Positions 1-8,062 of a stretch of 39,370 nucleotides of DNA are shown piece after piece. Made by a program: the position numbers and the translations under genes. The notes beneath the pieces were generated by a model that was not told the origin of the DNA, did no database searches, and saw only the letters and a list, made by a program, of their open reading frames with translations. The stretch's first letter is position 1. Each line of letters begins with the position of its first letter. Source of the DNA: a virus. The stretch lies in IMG/VR virus record IMGVR_UViG_3300026382_000035, positions 1 through 39,370 of that record; one strand, given 5' to 3'.

Positions 1-765
1 ACTAGTATCACCACTTTCTTTCTTCTTATTCTCAAAATACTCTTGTCTAATAGCTGAATAGTTATTTTGTATAGTTGTTGGTTTAAATAATTTTCCTTTC
101 CAAAAACTGTGTTTGTACATATACCCTAACACTTCTTTTACTTCTTCTAATGAATACATGGATATAAGACCTGATAGTATTGATATGTATTGTGTTTCGT
201 ATCTTACTATACCAGGGTCTTCTTTTTTTAGAAACTTTATTGTTTTGATTATAAAGTCTTTTGTTTTATCTTTTTCTTCGTTAGATGGAGTTGTAGAAGG
301 TTTGTTTTCTTTTTTTTGTTCTTTTTTTTCTTTTTTATTACTTTTTAGTGTTTTGTTTTTAGTATTACTTATCTGGTTACTGGTCTGGAAAATACCATCT
401 TGGTAGTTACCATTTTGGGTAGTTCCAGAAACCAACACTTCTGATTTTTTGAAATTAGATGGGTCAATATATTTCTCTAAGTCTTCTTCTGTTGGATTTA
501 TTATCCATTCCCAGCCATTAAAATTATTTCCATCTTTTAATGGTATTCTTAGTAACAATTTTTCATTAACTAATTCTTTAACCGCGCTTCTTATGGCTTT
601 CTCTCCTTCTTTTAATTGATGAGATAGTCCATTGTATGAAAAATTCCAGTCATTAGGTTTACTACACAAAAAAGCATATAAACCCTTAGCCTTTAAACTT
701 AAATTTACATTGTTTAAGACAGAATTGTCTATTACCGAAAATTTACCTTGTAGTCTGTTAATCAT
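1..765 (-). CDS. Replication-organiser-like winged-helix protein (partial)
   Basis: Minus-strand gene starting at the ATG complementary to 765-763 and reading open for 255 codons to the window edge, so its C-terminus is missing. It is preceded on its own strand by AAAGGA. The first ~85 residues (start MINRLQGKFSVIDN, then LSLKAKGLYAFL, SYNGLSHQLKEG and IRSAVKELVNEKLL) read like the winged-helix DNA-binding domain of phage replisome organisers of the DnaD/HTH_36 type. A low-complexity Asn/Thr/Lys linker follows (~residues 115-160). A second helical region (from DKTKDFIIKTIKFL) resembles the C-terminal part of these proteins. Family knowledge suggests it opens the origin or loads the helicase; that role is inferred. 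It diverges from the structural genes, which suits an early gene facing away from late genes. Confidence 0.7.
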   Translation of the reverse strand, partial: MINRLQGKFSVIDNSVLNNVNLSLKAKGLYAFLCSKPNDWNFSYNGLSHQLKEGEKAIRSAVKELVNEKLLLRIPLKDGNNFNGWEWIINPTEEDLEKYIDPSNFKKSEVLVSGTTQNGNYQDGIFQTSNQISNTKNKTLKSNKKEKKEQKKENKPSTTPSNEEKDKTKDFIIKTIKFLKKEDPGIVRYETQYISILSGLISMYSLEEVKEVLGYMYKHSFWKGKLFKPTTIQNNYSAIRQEYFENKKKESGDTS

Positions 766-803
766 AACATTTCCTTTATACTTGTTTTCGTGGTATCTAT
801 ATT

Positions 804-830
804 ATTGTAGTTATAGAAGTGTTAAAAAAA
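804..830 (-). promoter_or_regulatory. Candidate promoter for the leftward replication gene
   Basis: On the minus strand a T-run (complement of 824-830) is followed about 14 nt later by TACAAT (809-804), some 40 nt upstream of the start codon at 765. This matches the T-run plus -10 layout of the other promoters in the window. A second minus-strand TATAAT lies at 1041-1036; a transcript from there would carry the inverted-repeat element at 838-949 in its leader. Confidence 0.4.
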
Positions 831-837
831 GTAGATT

Positions 838-949
838 GTCACATTTACAAATTTAAACACTTTATAAGACAATAAAATACCTTTAACAAAGCCACCAAGA
901 AAGGTGGCACAGTGTTTAAATTTGAAGGCTGTGACGGGCCTTGTTAAAG
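838..949. repeat. Interleaved inverted-repeat element (pseudoknot-type)
   Basis: Four pairs of arms are visible. GTCAC 838-842 pairs with GTGAC 931-935. CAAATTTAAACACT 848-861 pairs perfectly with 911-924. GCCACC 891-896 pairs with GGTGGC 903-908 around a 6-nt loop. CTTTAACAA 881-889 pairs with TTGTTAAAG 941-949. The last pair crosses the first two, which is a pseudoknot topology if the region is transcribed. Direction of transcription and function are unknown. Confidence 0.65.
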
Positions 950-1085
950 ATATTTTTTTAAAAAAGTTCTATGTAGAAAGACATTTTACTAAAATAAGAA
1001 TAAGAAGTCAACTCTTTTAATTAAAAAAAAGAATAATTATACTATACAATTAAAAAATCTAATGTATTAAAAATATGGATAGAAG

Positions 1086-1106
1086 GCTAGAACATAATGT
1101 TCTAGC
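1086..1106. promoter_or_regulatory. Perfect 10+1+10 palindrome, likely operator
   Basis: GCTAGAACAT (1086-1095) and ATGTTCTAGC (1097-1106) are exact inverted copies around A1096. It lies about 70 bp upstream of the -10 box of the first structural gene, in the divergent region. The length and perfection suit a dimeric repressor or activator site. The core GAAC-N5-GTTC is close to, but one base longer than, a Gram-positive LexA box. Which protein binds is unknown. Confidence 0.5.
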
Positions 1107-1177
1107 TGAATATATATAACTTATTTTCTATAAAGTTTTTGTAATTAGGGATTTTAGGTAAAACAAGTTTAATTTGT

Positions 1178-1183
1178 TATAAT
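1178..1183 (+). promoter_or_regulatory. Promoter -10 for the coiled-coil virion gene
   Basis: TATAAT preceded by AATTTGT, about 92 nt upstream of the ATG at 1275. The expected transcript starts near 1190, so both hairpins at 1212-1254 lie in the mRNA leader. Confidence 0.55.
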
Positions 1184-1211
1184 TTGATAATCGTTGAAGA
1201 TGAATATAAGC

Positions 1212-1254
1212 TTTCGTCCTATACGAAAAATACTTATTTCGTCCTATACGAAAA
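1212..1254 (+). repeat. Tandem 18-bp hairpin repeats in the mRNA leader
   Basis: The 18-mer tttcgtcctatacgaaaa occurs exactly at 1212-1229 and 1237-1254, a 25-bp period. Each copy is itself an inverted repeat, TTTCGT-CCTAT-ACGAAA. They sit between the promoter and the AAGGA site at 1264-1268. They may stabilise the message, or form two turns of a cooperative protein-binding site. Confidence 0.65.
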
Positions 1255-1274
1255 TACAAAAAAAAGGATATAAC

Positions 1275-2219
1275 ATGGCAAATGTTACAACAGAAGAATT
1301 ACAAAAACAACTAGAAGCTTTAGCTGAAGGTATGGGAACAAATGTTCGTGAATATGTACAATCACAAGGTTTTGCTGATGAACAAGAAGTTCTAAGTAGG
1401 TTTAATGAAGTAAATAAAAAAATTGATGCAATTACTGAAATGGATGACAATGGTGTTGAGTCTTTAGCAGAAAAAATTAAATCTTTAAAAGATTTACTTG
1501 CAAATGAAGATGGTGTTGTTCAAGGTTTAGTTGACAAAATTAATGCTAACGCAAAAGGAATTGAAGATATTAAAGCTGGTACAGACACTAATTTTAAGAA
1601 ACTTCAAGATGCTTTAAATGCTAATGGTGTTAAAATTGATGATGCTTTAGAAAAAATTGACAACTTAAAAGTTTCTGTTTCTGATTTAGATAAAAAAATT
1701 GATGAAAAAATTGCTGAAACTAAAACAAGCGTTGAAAATTTACAAAGTGAAATCGATACTTTAACTGGTGATGCTACAGTTGAGGGGTCAATTGCAAAAC
1801 AAATTGCTGATGAGTCAAACAGAACAAATGTTTCTATTGAGCAAGCAAAACAAACAGCTATTGATGAAGCAAAAAAATATGCTGATGATAAAATTGAAAG
1901 TTTAGATTTAGCTTCAAATGAAGAAATTTCTAAATTAAAAGATAGAACTGCTTCTGTTGAATCAGTTTTAAATGATTCTACAGATGATAATGGTAACCTT
2001 GTTAAAGGTTTAAAAACTAAAGTTGAAGAAACTTCTACAGGTTTATCAAAAGAAATCTCTGATAGAGTTGCGGCTGTTGAAAAGGCTTTAAATGATGCAA
2101 AAGCTTACACTGATGCTAACACATTAAAAGCTGATGATGTAGATGTTAAAGTAGTAATAGATAAGTTTGCTAATGCATTATTAGGGAAAACTACAACAGA
2201 TAATGGGGAAGCGCTTTAA
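1275..2219 (+). CDS. Coiled-coil fibrous virion protein
   Basis: A 314-aa acidic protein. The ATG at 1275 is chosen because AAGGATA sits just upstream and the upstream in-frame extension runs through the leader hairpins. After a short globular-looking start (MANVTTEELQKQLEALAEGM), nearly the whole chain shows heptad-like spacing rich in Lys, Glu, Asp, Ile and Leu with no Cys. Patterns such as IDNLKVSVSDLDKKIDEK and AVEKALNDAKAYTDAN resemble trimeric tail-fibre or neck-fibre shafts. I recognise no enzymatic motif. It has its own promoter, paired leader hairpins and a strong terminator overlapping its stop codon, so it is a single-gene transcript and probably abundant. A tail or head fibre is my best guess; a scaffold-like protein cannot be excluded. 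Confidence 0.6.
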   Translation: MANVTTEELQKQLEALAEGMGTNVREYVQSQGFADEQEVLSRFNEVNKKIDAITEMDDNGVESLAEKIKSLKDLLANEDGVVQGLVDKINANAKGIEDIKAGTDTNFKKLQDALNANGVKIDDALEKIDNLKVSVSDLDKKIDEKIAETKTSVENLQSEIDTLTGDATVEGSIAKQIADESNRTNVSIEQAKQTAIDEAKKYADDKIESLDLASNEEISKLKDRTASVESVLNDSTDDNGNLVKGLKTKVEETSTGLSKEISDRVAAVEKALNDAKAYTDANTLKADDVDVKVVIDKFANALLGKTTTDNGEAL

Positions 2220-2246
2220 GCGTAATCTCCTTTTTTTCTTTTTTTT
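2205..2246 (+). terminator. Rho-independent terminator overlapping the stop codon
   Basis: GGGGA 2205-2209 pairs with TCTCC 2226-2230 (one G-U), with an inner CGC/GCG pair, followed by T7-C-T8. The stop codon TAA is inside the hairpin. The T-run also provides the T-rich stretch before the next -10 box. Confidence 0.75.
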
Positions 2247-2250
2247 ATGT

Positions 2251-2256
2251 TATAAT
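2251..2256 (+). promoter_or_regulatory. Promoter -10 for the structural operon
   Basis: TATAAT directly after the terminator T-run (ATG then TTATAATTATG), 24 nt before the ATG at 2280, so the leader would be only about 15 nt with AAGGA inside it. Confidence 0.65.
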
Positions 2257-2279
2257 TATGCTAAAAACAAGGAATTAGC

Positions 2280-5200
2280 ATGATTGAACCTCCATACCTA
2301 CTTAATACGATAAGTTCCTATAATTTAACGTTACCTTGTGATATATTAGAAACAAATTTATTTAAAATTAAACGTAATTTAACGGATAAAAATATAAGTG
2401 AAAATTTTAATGTAAACACAAATGGTATAAGTTCTAAATTTTACATTAATAGCGAATTTATAACAATTATTTCAGATACTAATATTTTTGTTGAGCATAT
2501 AAAAAATAATACCAAAAACAGTAATATATTGAAAGTATTTGAAATAAGTGATTATATGAAAGAAAATGGGTTCTTAACAATTTTATATGAATTTAAAGAA
2601 ACTGTTGGGAGTTACTATTTTAATAATACAAATATGATTAATTACGAAGAGATAAGTGAAAAATGTATTGCTAAAGGAGACGAAGTTTTTTTCTCAAATG
2701 TTTTAATATCTAATTACAATATGGATAGTAATTCTATTGTTAATTTTTCAAACATAAGTGATATGTTCTTTTTTAGAAATAGCTCTTATAATATATCCGT
2801 TGTCAATTTTAAATTAAATAATATTAAGTCTAATAATATTTATATTGGAACACTAAATGTAACTAGTGATGATATAAAAACAGAAAATACAATATTGCCT
2901 GTAAAATATTGTGAAAATAATTTTAAGCAACAAAAAGATATTGATAGACTCAATATTATAAATATGAGATTAAATTCACCAATAAATTACAAGGCTTTTA
3001 AAAATAAATTAAGTAACTATGTAAAAATAGATGGGACTTTTGATAGTATTTCTGTTAACAACTATTCTGTGTCTTCAAAAAAAATAATAAATAACAATAC
3101 GTTGGTAAAGCTCATAAATTCTAAAATAAATACCAAATCAATAAATATAAAAAATTTCAATGATTTTAATATTTTTCTATCTGAATTATGCCCTATTGAA
3201 TATTTAAAAAAAGACATGATTGTCAATGGGGAGGCTTTTTTTTGTTTAACAAATAGGGAATCATATTATTCATATGTAAATAATTCTGAATTATTAACTT
3301 TTGTTAAAAACAAAGGTGGGTTTGATGAATTTTCGTTGGTAGACAATGAAAACTATTATTTTTCAGAATATGATTACGAAAAAAAAGCAATTTTAATAAA
3401 TGTAGCTTCAATATATGATATAAATTTGGACTTTTCAGCAAATAGTTTCGGACAAACTTTTTCTGATATAATGGATTTAATATATAATTTAACGTATTTA
3501 GATGCAGATAAAATAAACGCAATAATAGGTTTTGATGGAAAAGTTTCTAATATAAAAGTTGTGAGTAATACGTTTTTTATTGTTCCACCAGTTGTTATTG
3601 TTGACAGTTTTACACCTACCATATTTAGTTTTGTTAATCCTGTATATAATAGAATAAGTAGAACTATGCAAATATATGCTGAAAATATATTGACACACTC
3701 GTTTGTTAATAAGAATATAATTTTTGTTAACCCTGTGTATAACAAAGATTCAAGTTTGAATAGTATGAATATACAGCAACCTTATTTTTATATAGAAAAA
3801 ATGTCTAATGTTGGTCATGCTTATATAGTGAAACCAATACACAACAAGATAGTTAAAAAAATACCGGCACTAAATCAAACATTAGTATTGCCATTTGATA
3901 TTCCTACAATTACATCAGATTGTATAGAAACTAAAGTTTCCGAATTGTCTGAAAAAGACAAAAGAGAATATATTTTGTATGATGGCTTTTCTTATAAAAA
4001 AGAGGATTATTACAGAATGTGTATTATGAAAAAAATAAGTAACTCAATGAGTAAAATACCTTATAATATAAAAATAAATGAAGAAAATGTTTGTCCTAAT
4101 GCTAATACAAAAAATAATAGTAACCAGGGGTCCAACAATAAATCAGTATGTCCAATTAATATATATTGTTGTGAGATGAGTGAAGAATGTTCGGATAACA
4201 AAGACAACGAAGACAAATGTATGGAAATACCTAAACTACCAGAAGAGTTAAAAGATATAAAGTGTTGTACTGATGAAGATACAGGTATATATTATAATCC
4301 TAATTTTTCTTGTAAAGATAACAAATTTATAAGTGATAAAGATATTTACATAGCGCCAGAATGCGAAACTGAAATGTCCGTTGATAGTTTTAAAAAATTA
4401 AACAACAAAAAGAAACAATTTTCTTATCAAGGCGACTCAATGTTGCTTTGTAGTGTGAATGATAGTGATGTTACTTTATATTCTAATACAGATATTAAAT
4501 TTGCACAAGAAGAAGTTGATGGTAGAACGAAAATAAAATGGGGTAATAATTCCTTTTTTATAAATAAAACTTCTTTAAGTATATCGTTTAAGAAATTGTG
4601 CTTTAGTTTAGGTAATTTTTTATTATTAGAACTATTAGAAGCTTTATACAACACAACATTTGATGAAGATGGGAATAAAATAACAATAAATTACAATGAC
4701 CTAACACAAGAAACTAAAAATATAATAGATGCTTTGTTAGATGAACTAGACAGGATAAAAAAAATAGAAGAAGCAATAAAGAAACTAAGAGAAGATAGAA
4801 TAAAATATCCTAATTTATATCCTGATTTTGAACCTATACAACCATATACAGCATTTAATGGTGTAAATATGAGTGAGCCATCGTTTGGGGTAAGTGAAGT
4901 AATACATTACACTCCAGATGAAATACAAAACCCATCTTCTGGAGGTGGTGACGCTAGTGATATCAGCTGTATTTTAAGGGACTCATGTGAGCCGATTGAT
5001 ATAGATGCAGAAAATATATTTTCTTCAAATAACTCTTATGACGAAGAAAATTACAATGGTGATGAAAACGGGATTCCTGGTGTGTATATCGGGACTGTGG
5101 ATATAGAAGCATTTGCAGACAGGATTTCTACTGATGAAGAAACAGGTGATGAAATAAGAACACCTGTTAATGTATTAATAAAAATAGATGTTGTAATGGG

Positions 5201-5636
5201 CGGAATGAAATCTTTAATAGATGATGACGGCAATGATATTTTGTCTGTATGTAAGACATCAGAATGTATTAGTAAAAATGTATCAAATTATAAAGATAAA
5301 ATAATACCAGAAAAAATAAATAGTATAGGGTACGAAAAAGATGGTAGCAAATTCGTTATTCCTGTGTTAGATGAAATAAAGAAATATACTTTTAAGGATA
5401 AAAACAATAATGATATTGTTGTAAATAAAACTAGAAATGTTAAGATTGGAGATTTTGGTAAAGTTGTTGTTAAATCTTTTACGGGTGATGATAGAACACC
5501 TTATTCAACTATACCAGTAGCTTCTGATATGGTTTGTAGATCATCTTATAACACAAAAGATGGTAAATTAGAAGTAAGTATAGTTAAAGAATTATTTTTA
5601 GCTAAAGGACAAGGCAAAAGAATAACAATTTATTAA
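2280..5636 (+). CDS. Large virion-associated protein with Cys-rich segment
   Basis: A 1118-aa protein just upstream of the portal gene; AAGGA lies 6 nt before the ATG. I recognise no family. The first ~550 residues are rich in Asn, Ser and Ile and look like beta-rich repeats. Around residues 450, 480 and 517 a short motif recurs in degenerate form: FVNPVYNR, FVNPVYNK, IVKPIHNK. Residues ~605-690 contain a dense Cys cluster (CPINIYCCEMSEEC, then KCCTDEDTG, FSCKDN, PECET), unlike the rest of the virion block. A charged helix (~residues 815-850) and an acidic segment follow. It could be a tail spike, fibre or head-decoration protein; the location supports virion assembly but not a specific role. 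Confidence 0.5.
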   Translation: MIEPPYLLNTISSYNLTLPCDILETNLFKIKRNLTDKNISENFNVNTNGISSKFYINSEFITIISDTNIFVEHIKNNTKNSNILKVFEISDYMKENGFLTILYEFKETVGSYYFNNTNMINYEEISEKCIAKGDEVFFSNVLISNYNMDSNSIVNFSNISDMFFFRNSSYNISVVNFKLNNIKSNNIYIGTLNVTSDDIKTENTILPVKYCENNFKQQKDIDRLNIINMRLNSPINYKAFKNKLSNYVKIDGTFDSISVNNYSVSSKKIINNNTLVKLINSKINTKSINIKNFNDFNIFLSELCPIEYLKKDMIVNGEAFFCLTNRESYYSYVNNSELLTFVKNKGGFDEFSLVDNENYYFSEYDYEKKAILINVASIYDINLDFSANSFGQTFSDIMDLIYNLTYLDADKINAIIGFDGKVSNIKVVSNTFFIVPPVVIVDSFTPTIFSFVNPVYNRISRTMQIYAENILTHSFVNKNIIFVNPVYNKDSSLNSMNIQQPYFYIEKMSNVGHAYIVKPIHNKIVKKIPALNQTLVLPFDIPTITSDCIETKVSELSEKDKREYILYDGFSYKKEDYYRMCIMKKISNSMSKIPYNIKINEENVCPNANTKNNSNQGSNNKSVCPINIYCCEMSEECSDNKDNEDKCMEIPKLPEELKDIKCCTDEDTGIYYNPNFSCKDNKFISDKDIYIAPECETEMSVDSFKKLNNKKKQFSYQGDSMLLCSVNDSDVTLYSNTDIKFAQEEVDGRTKIKWGNNSFFINKTSLSISFKKLCFSLGNFLLLELLEALYNTTFDEDGNKITINYNDLTQETKNIIDALLDELDRIKKIEEAIKKLREDRIKYPNLYPDFEPIQPYTAFNGVNMSEPSFGVSEVIHYTPDEIQNPSSGGGDASDISCILRDSCEPIDIDAENIFSSNNSYDEENYNGDENGIPGVYIGTVDIEAFADRISTDEETGDEIRTPVNVLIKIDVVMGGMKSLIDDDGNDILSVCKTSECISKNVSNYKDKIIPEKINSIGYEKDGSKFVIPVLDEIKKYTFKDKNNNDIVVNKTRNVKIGDFGKVVVKSFTGDDRTPYSTIPVASDMVCRSSYNTKDGKLEVSIVKELFLAKGQGKRITIY

Positions 5637-5665
5637 AAAAATAAATACATAAGAAAGGAAAGTGA

Positions 5666-7474
5666 ATGTTTACTAATAATGACTTAGATTTAAGAAGTAT
5701 GTTTAAGAAAAACCCAATTTTATCTAGCTTTAGTTCGTATATACCAACTAATATAAAAGATATTTTTAATTGGTCAGAATTTATAATTACTAATGTGCCT
5801 GTAGCAGCAGCTGGGGTAAAAAAAATTTCAGAAACACCAGTTACAAATTTTAAATATGATACAGGTGGCGATTTTAATGAAACTGATTCAAATATAATGA
5901 ATTCATGGAGAAATATAATAGAAAAAGATTTGAGATTAAAAGAAACATTGCTAGATATATCAAACAACATAGAAACATATGGAAATTGTTTTATATCACT
6001 ATATATTCCATTTGTAAGACTTGTAAAATGCAAGGTTTGTGGTAGAATTTCTGATATATCTAATGCTTCAAATCTTAAAGCTAGCATAAAAAAAGAAAGT
6101 AAAGAAGATACAATAGATAACGAGAAAGAAAAAAATGATTTTGATTTAACATCAAAATTAAAACAAAAGAAAACAAAAGAAAGTAGAGTTAAGTTCGTTT
6201 GCATGTGTGATAAATGTAAGTCGACTCAAGAACATATAGTTATAGATAAAACCACAAAAGAAACCAAAGATATGAATGTAGTTATATGGAATCCACACAA
6301 TATGGAAATAGAGTATAACCCTGTTAGTAATACATATAATTATTATTATACACCGGATAGTAATATAAGTGCTGGTATTAAGAAGAATAATAAATTTTTT
6401 TTAAGCACAACACCTATGGAGATGATAGAAACAATACTGGATAACAAAAAATTTAAGTTTGCAAAAAATCAAATATATCATGCTAAAAAAAACAACATTG
6501 CTGGAATTAGTTCAGCTTGGGGTATTCCTAAGTTAGTAGCAGCAATCCCGTCTGTTTTAACATACTTAATATATAATAAAGCAAACGAAAAAATAGCTAT
6601 GGATTATTTAGTTCCATTAAGGTTAATATATCCTGGAGATGCTTCGGGAGAAATGTTTAATTTTATGAGTGGTTCGTCGTTAGCTTCAAAACTTACAAAC
6701 ATTATAGACAAATGGAAATTAGACCCGTCTGGAGTGCAAGTAACACCTTTCCCTGTTGGAACAGAACAAATACTGGGGGATGGTAAAATGTTAAATCTTG
6801 ATGGTGAACTACAACAAAAAGAAATCAATATAGCATCAGCACTAGGAGTTCCTATTGAATTTATTAAAGGTGGTTTAAGTTATACTTCACAAGGTCCATC
6901 TTTAAGACTATTAGAAAACCAATTATCTAAAATAAAATATGATTTAGATAATATTATAGATTTTATTATATCTAAAGTGTCGCATGTTATAGAAAAACCA
7001 AAAATCAATGTATCTCTTATGCCATTTAAAATTATTGATGATTTACAAGAAAAAGCTACTATTGTTCAACTTGCAGCACAAGGAGGTGGTGTTATTAGTA
7101 ATGGTACTCTTATGGAGATATTTAATATGGATGCTCACTCTGAAAAACAAAGAGTAATGGAAGAGCAAAAATTACAGGTTAAACAACAACTTGAAATGCA
7201 AAATTACCAACAAGAACTTCAAACATCATTAGAGCAAAAAGCAAAACAAGAACAAATTATGAACCAAAGTTCTTTCGAAAAACTAAATCAACAAGCTCTA
7301 ATGCAAGAAGCACAACAATATGTTCAGCAGCTTAGTCAAATGGATGAAGGTTCAAGAAAATCTCAACTTGATCAAATGGCTAAAACAAACTATATTATGT
7401 ATGGTGTTGTTAGTTCACTACTTGAAATGCAAAAAAGAAAACAAATGTATGCAGCAGGAAAACAACAACAATAA
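5666..7474 (+). CDS. Portal protein with a Cys-rich (zinc-ribbon-like) insertion
   Basis: A 602-aa protein, the usual size for portals, preceded by AAAGGA. Residues ~270-430 hold the portal-type core: GISSAWGIPKLVAAIPSVL, then DYLVPLRLIYPG, then ASALGVPIEFIKGG and a long helix beginning LLENQLSKIKYDLD. The last ~110 residues are Gln-rich coiled coil, as in many portal C-termini. The portal forms the dodecameric DNA gate at the head vertex. Unusual is the pair Cys122/Cys125 and Cys179/181/184, separated by a very charged linker; together they look like a split zinc ribbon not normally present in portals. The assignment rests on pattern memory, not on a search. Confidence 0.72.
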   Translation: MFTNNDLDLRSMFKKNPILSSFSSYIPTNIKDIFNWSEFIITNVPVAAAGVKKISETPVTNFKYDTGGDFNETDSNIMNSWRNIIEKDLRLKETLLDISNNIETYGNCFISLYIPFVRLVKCKVCGRISDISNASNLKASIKKESKEDTIDNEKEKNDFDLTSKLKQKKTKESRVKFVCMCDKCKSTQEHIVIDKTTKETKDMNVVIWNPHNMEIEYNPVSNTYNYYYTPDSNISAGIKKNNKFFLSTTPMEMIETILDNKKFKFAKNQIYHAKKNNIAGISSAWGIPKLVAAIPSVLTYLIYNKANEKIAMDYLVPLRLIYPGDASGEMFNFMSGSSLASKLTNIIDKWKLDPSGVQVTPFPVGTEQILGDGKMLNLDGELQQKEINIASALGVPIEFIKGGLSYTSQGPSLRLLENQLSKIKYDLDNIIDFIISKVSHVIEKPKINVSLMPFKIIDDLQEKATIVQLAAQGGGVISNGTLMEIFNMDAHSEKQRVMEEQKLQVKQQLEMQNYQQELQTSLEQKAKQEQIMNQSSFEKLNQQALMQEAQQYVQQLSQMDEGSRKSQLDQMAKTNYIMYGVVSSLLEMQKRKQMYAAGKQQQ

Positions 7475-7514
7475 AAAAACTACAAAACTAACCCTAAAAC
7501 ACAATCACTACAAC

Positions 7515-7545
7515 ATATCAAGTCAATCTTTTCTTTGCTTGATAT
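7515..7545 (+). terminator. Hairpin downstream of the portal gene
   Basis: ATATCAAG 7515-7522 and CTTGATAT 7538-7545 form a perfect 8-bp stem in the 288-bp gap after the portal gene. No long T-run follows, so it may be a processing or stability hairpin rather than a true terminator. Confidence 0.35.
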
Positions 7546-7602
7546 ATTATTATTGTTTACAAACAGAAAAAATGTGCACTTTTATGTAATAAAATAACAG
7601 AA

Positions 7603-7667
7603 TTTGCATATTTTTTGCAAAACAGCAATTAAAATAATTAAAAAAAATAAAAAAATATGCAAAACAG
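7603..7667. repeat. TGCAAAACAG direct repeat with hairpin
   Basis: TGCAAAACAG occurs at 7616-7625 and 7658-7667, 42 bp apart (four helical turns). The first copy also pairs with TTTGCA at 7603-7608. It lies upstream of the promoter for the tagged membrane-protein operon and could be a protein-binding pair. The rest of the 7475-7762 gap shows nothing else. Confidence 0.35.
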
Positions 7668-7733
7668 TATTGGTTATTTTTAACAATTTTAATGTAAATT
7701 ATTAAGTTGATGGTATATTGAATATTTTTTTGG

Positions 7734-7739
7734 TAAAAT
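7734..7739 (+). promoter_or_regulatory. Promoter -10 for the tagged-protein operon
   Basis: TAAAAT preceded by a T7 run and GG, 24 nt before the ATG at 7763, the same geometry as the promoter at 2251. AAAAGG lies between. Confidence 0.5.
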
Positions 7740-7762
7740 ACAAATAAAAAGGTTTTAATTCT

Positions 7763-8062
7763 ATGGAAGCTAAAAGATTTTTATTAGTAAAACAATCTTC
7801 CGATGATACAAATATAGGACTTCCTGCTGCTTCAACAATAGGTGGATTGGGAGTTGGTGCATATAACACACATAGGTATTTTAAAACATTGGGAGATTAT
7901 AAAAACAAAGACAATTTGCCAGAAAACTTGAAATCTAATGCTAAATTTAATAGAGCCAATAAATGGTTAGCTATAGGTGGACTTGGTTTTGGGTTGTATA
8001 ACGGTGTAAAAACATTGAATAATTTTTCTAATAAAACAAAAAATTTTGAAGGAATAGTATAA
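7763..8062 (+). CDS. Small tagged glycine-rich membrane protein
   Basis: A 99-aa protein that begins MEAKRFLLVKQSSDD, the first example of the N-terminal tag found on several proteins here. Two glycine-rich hydrophobic segments follow (ASTIGGLGVGAY at ~24-35 and LAIGGLGFGLY at ~71-81), separated by a polar stretch, so it probably forms a two-pass or hairpin membrane protein. Its stop codon overlaps the next start (TAATG), implying translational coupling to the 1771-aa protein. No family recognised. By position, after the portal and before tail-type genes, an internal or ejected virion protein is a reasonable guess. Confidence 0.55.
   Translation: MEAKRFLLVKQSSDDTNIGLPAASTIGGLGVGAYNTHRYFKTLGDYKNKDNLPENLKSNAKFNRANKWLAIGGLGFGLYNGVKTLNNFSNKTKNFEGIV

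Larger units (their letters stand above)
766..1274. other. Divergent intergenic control region
   Basis: This 509-bp stretch contains no gene I can support. It separates the leftward replication gene from the rightward structural genes. It holds the interleaved inverted repeats at 838-949, a perfect palindrome at 1086-1106, candidate minus-strand -10 boxes at 809-804 and 1041-1036, a plus-strand TATAAT at 1178-1183 and twin hairpins at 1212-1254. Its density of symmetric sites suggests a main regulatory switch or replication origin; no iteron array is visible. Confidence 0.6.

Noticed and set aside
113-856. Two plus-strand open frames at the window start
   Set aside because: Both lie opposite the minus-strand replication gene, which has a proper start, ribosome site and domain pattern.
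838-949. Type III toxin-antitoxin RNA or a known self-cleaving ribozyme
   Set aside because: No ToxN-like gene nearby, no tandem short repeat array, and none of the hammerhead, twister or HDV core motifs I looked for is present.
1091-1102. LexA-type box at the palindrome
   Set aside because: Spacing is GAAC-N5-GTTC rather than N4, and Campylobacterota generally lack LexA, so only a generic operator is claimed.
5602-6204. 200-codon open frame on the minus strand opposite the portal gene
   Set aside because: It is fully antisense to a well-supported gene, its translation is Phe/Ser/Leu-rich as expected of reversed AT-rich code, and no ribosome site precedes it.
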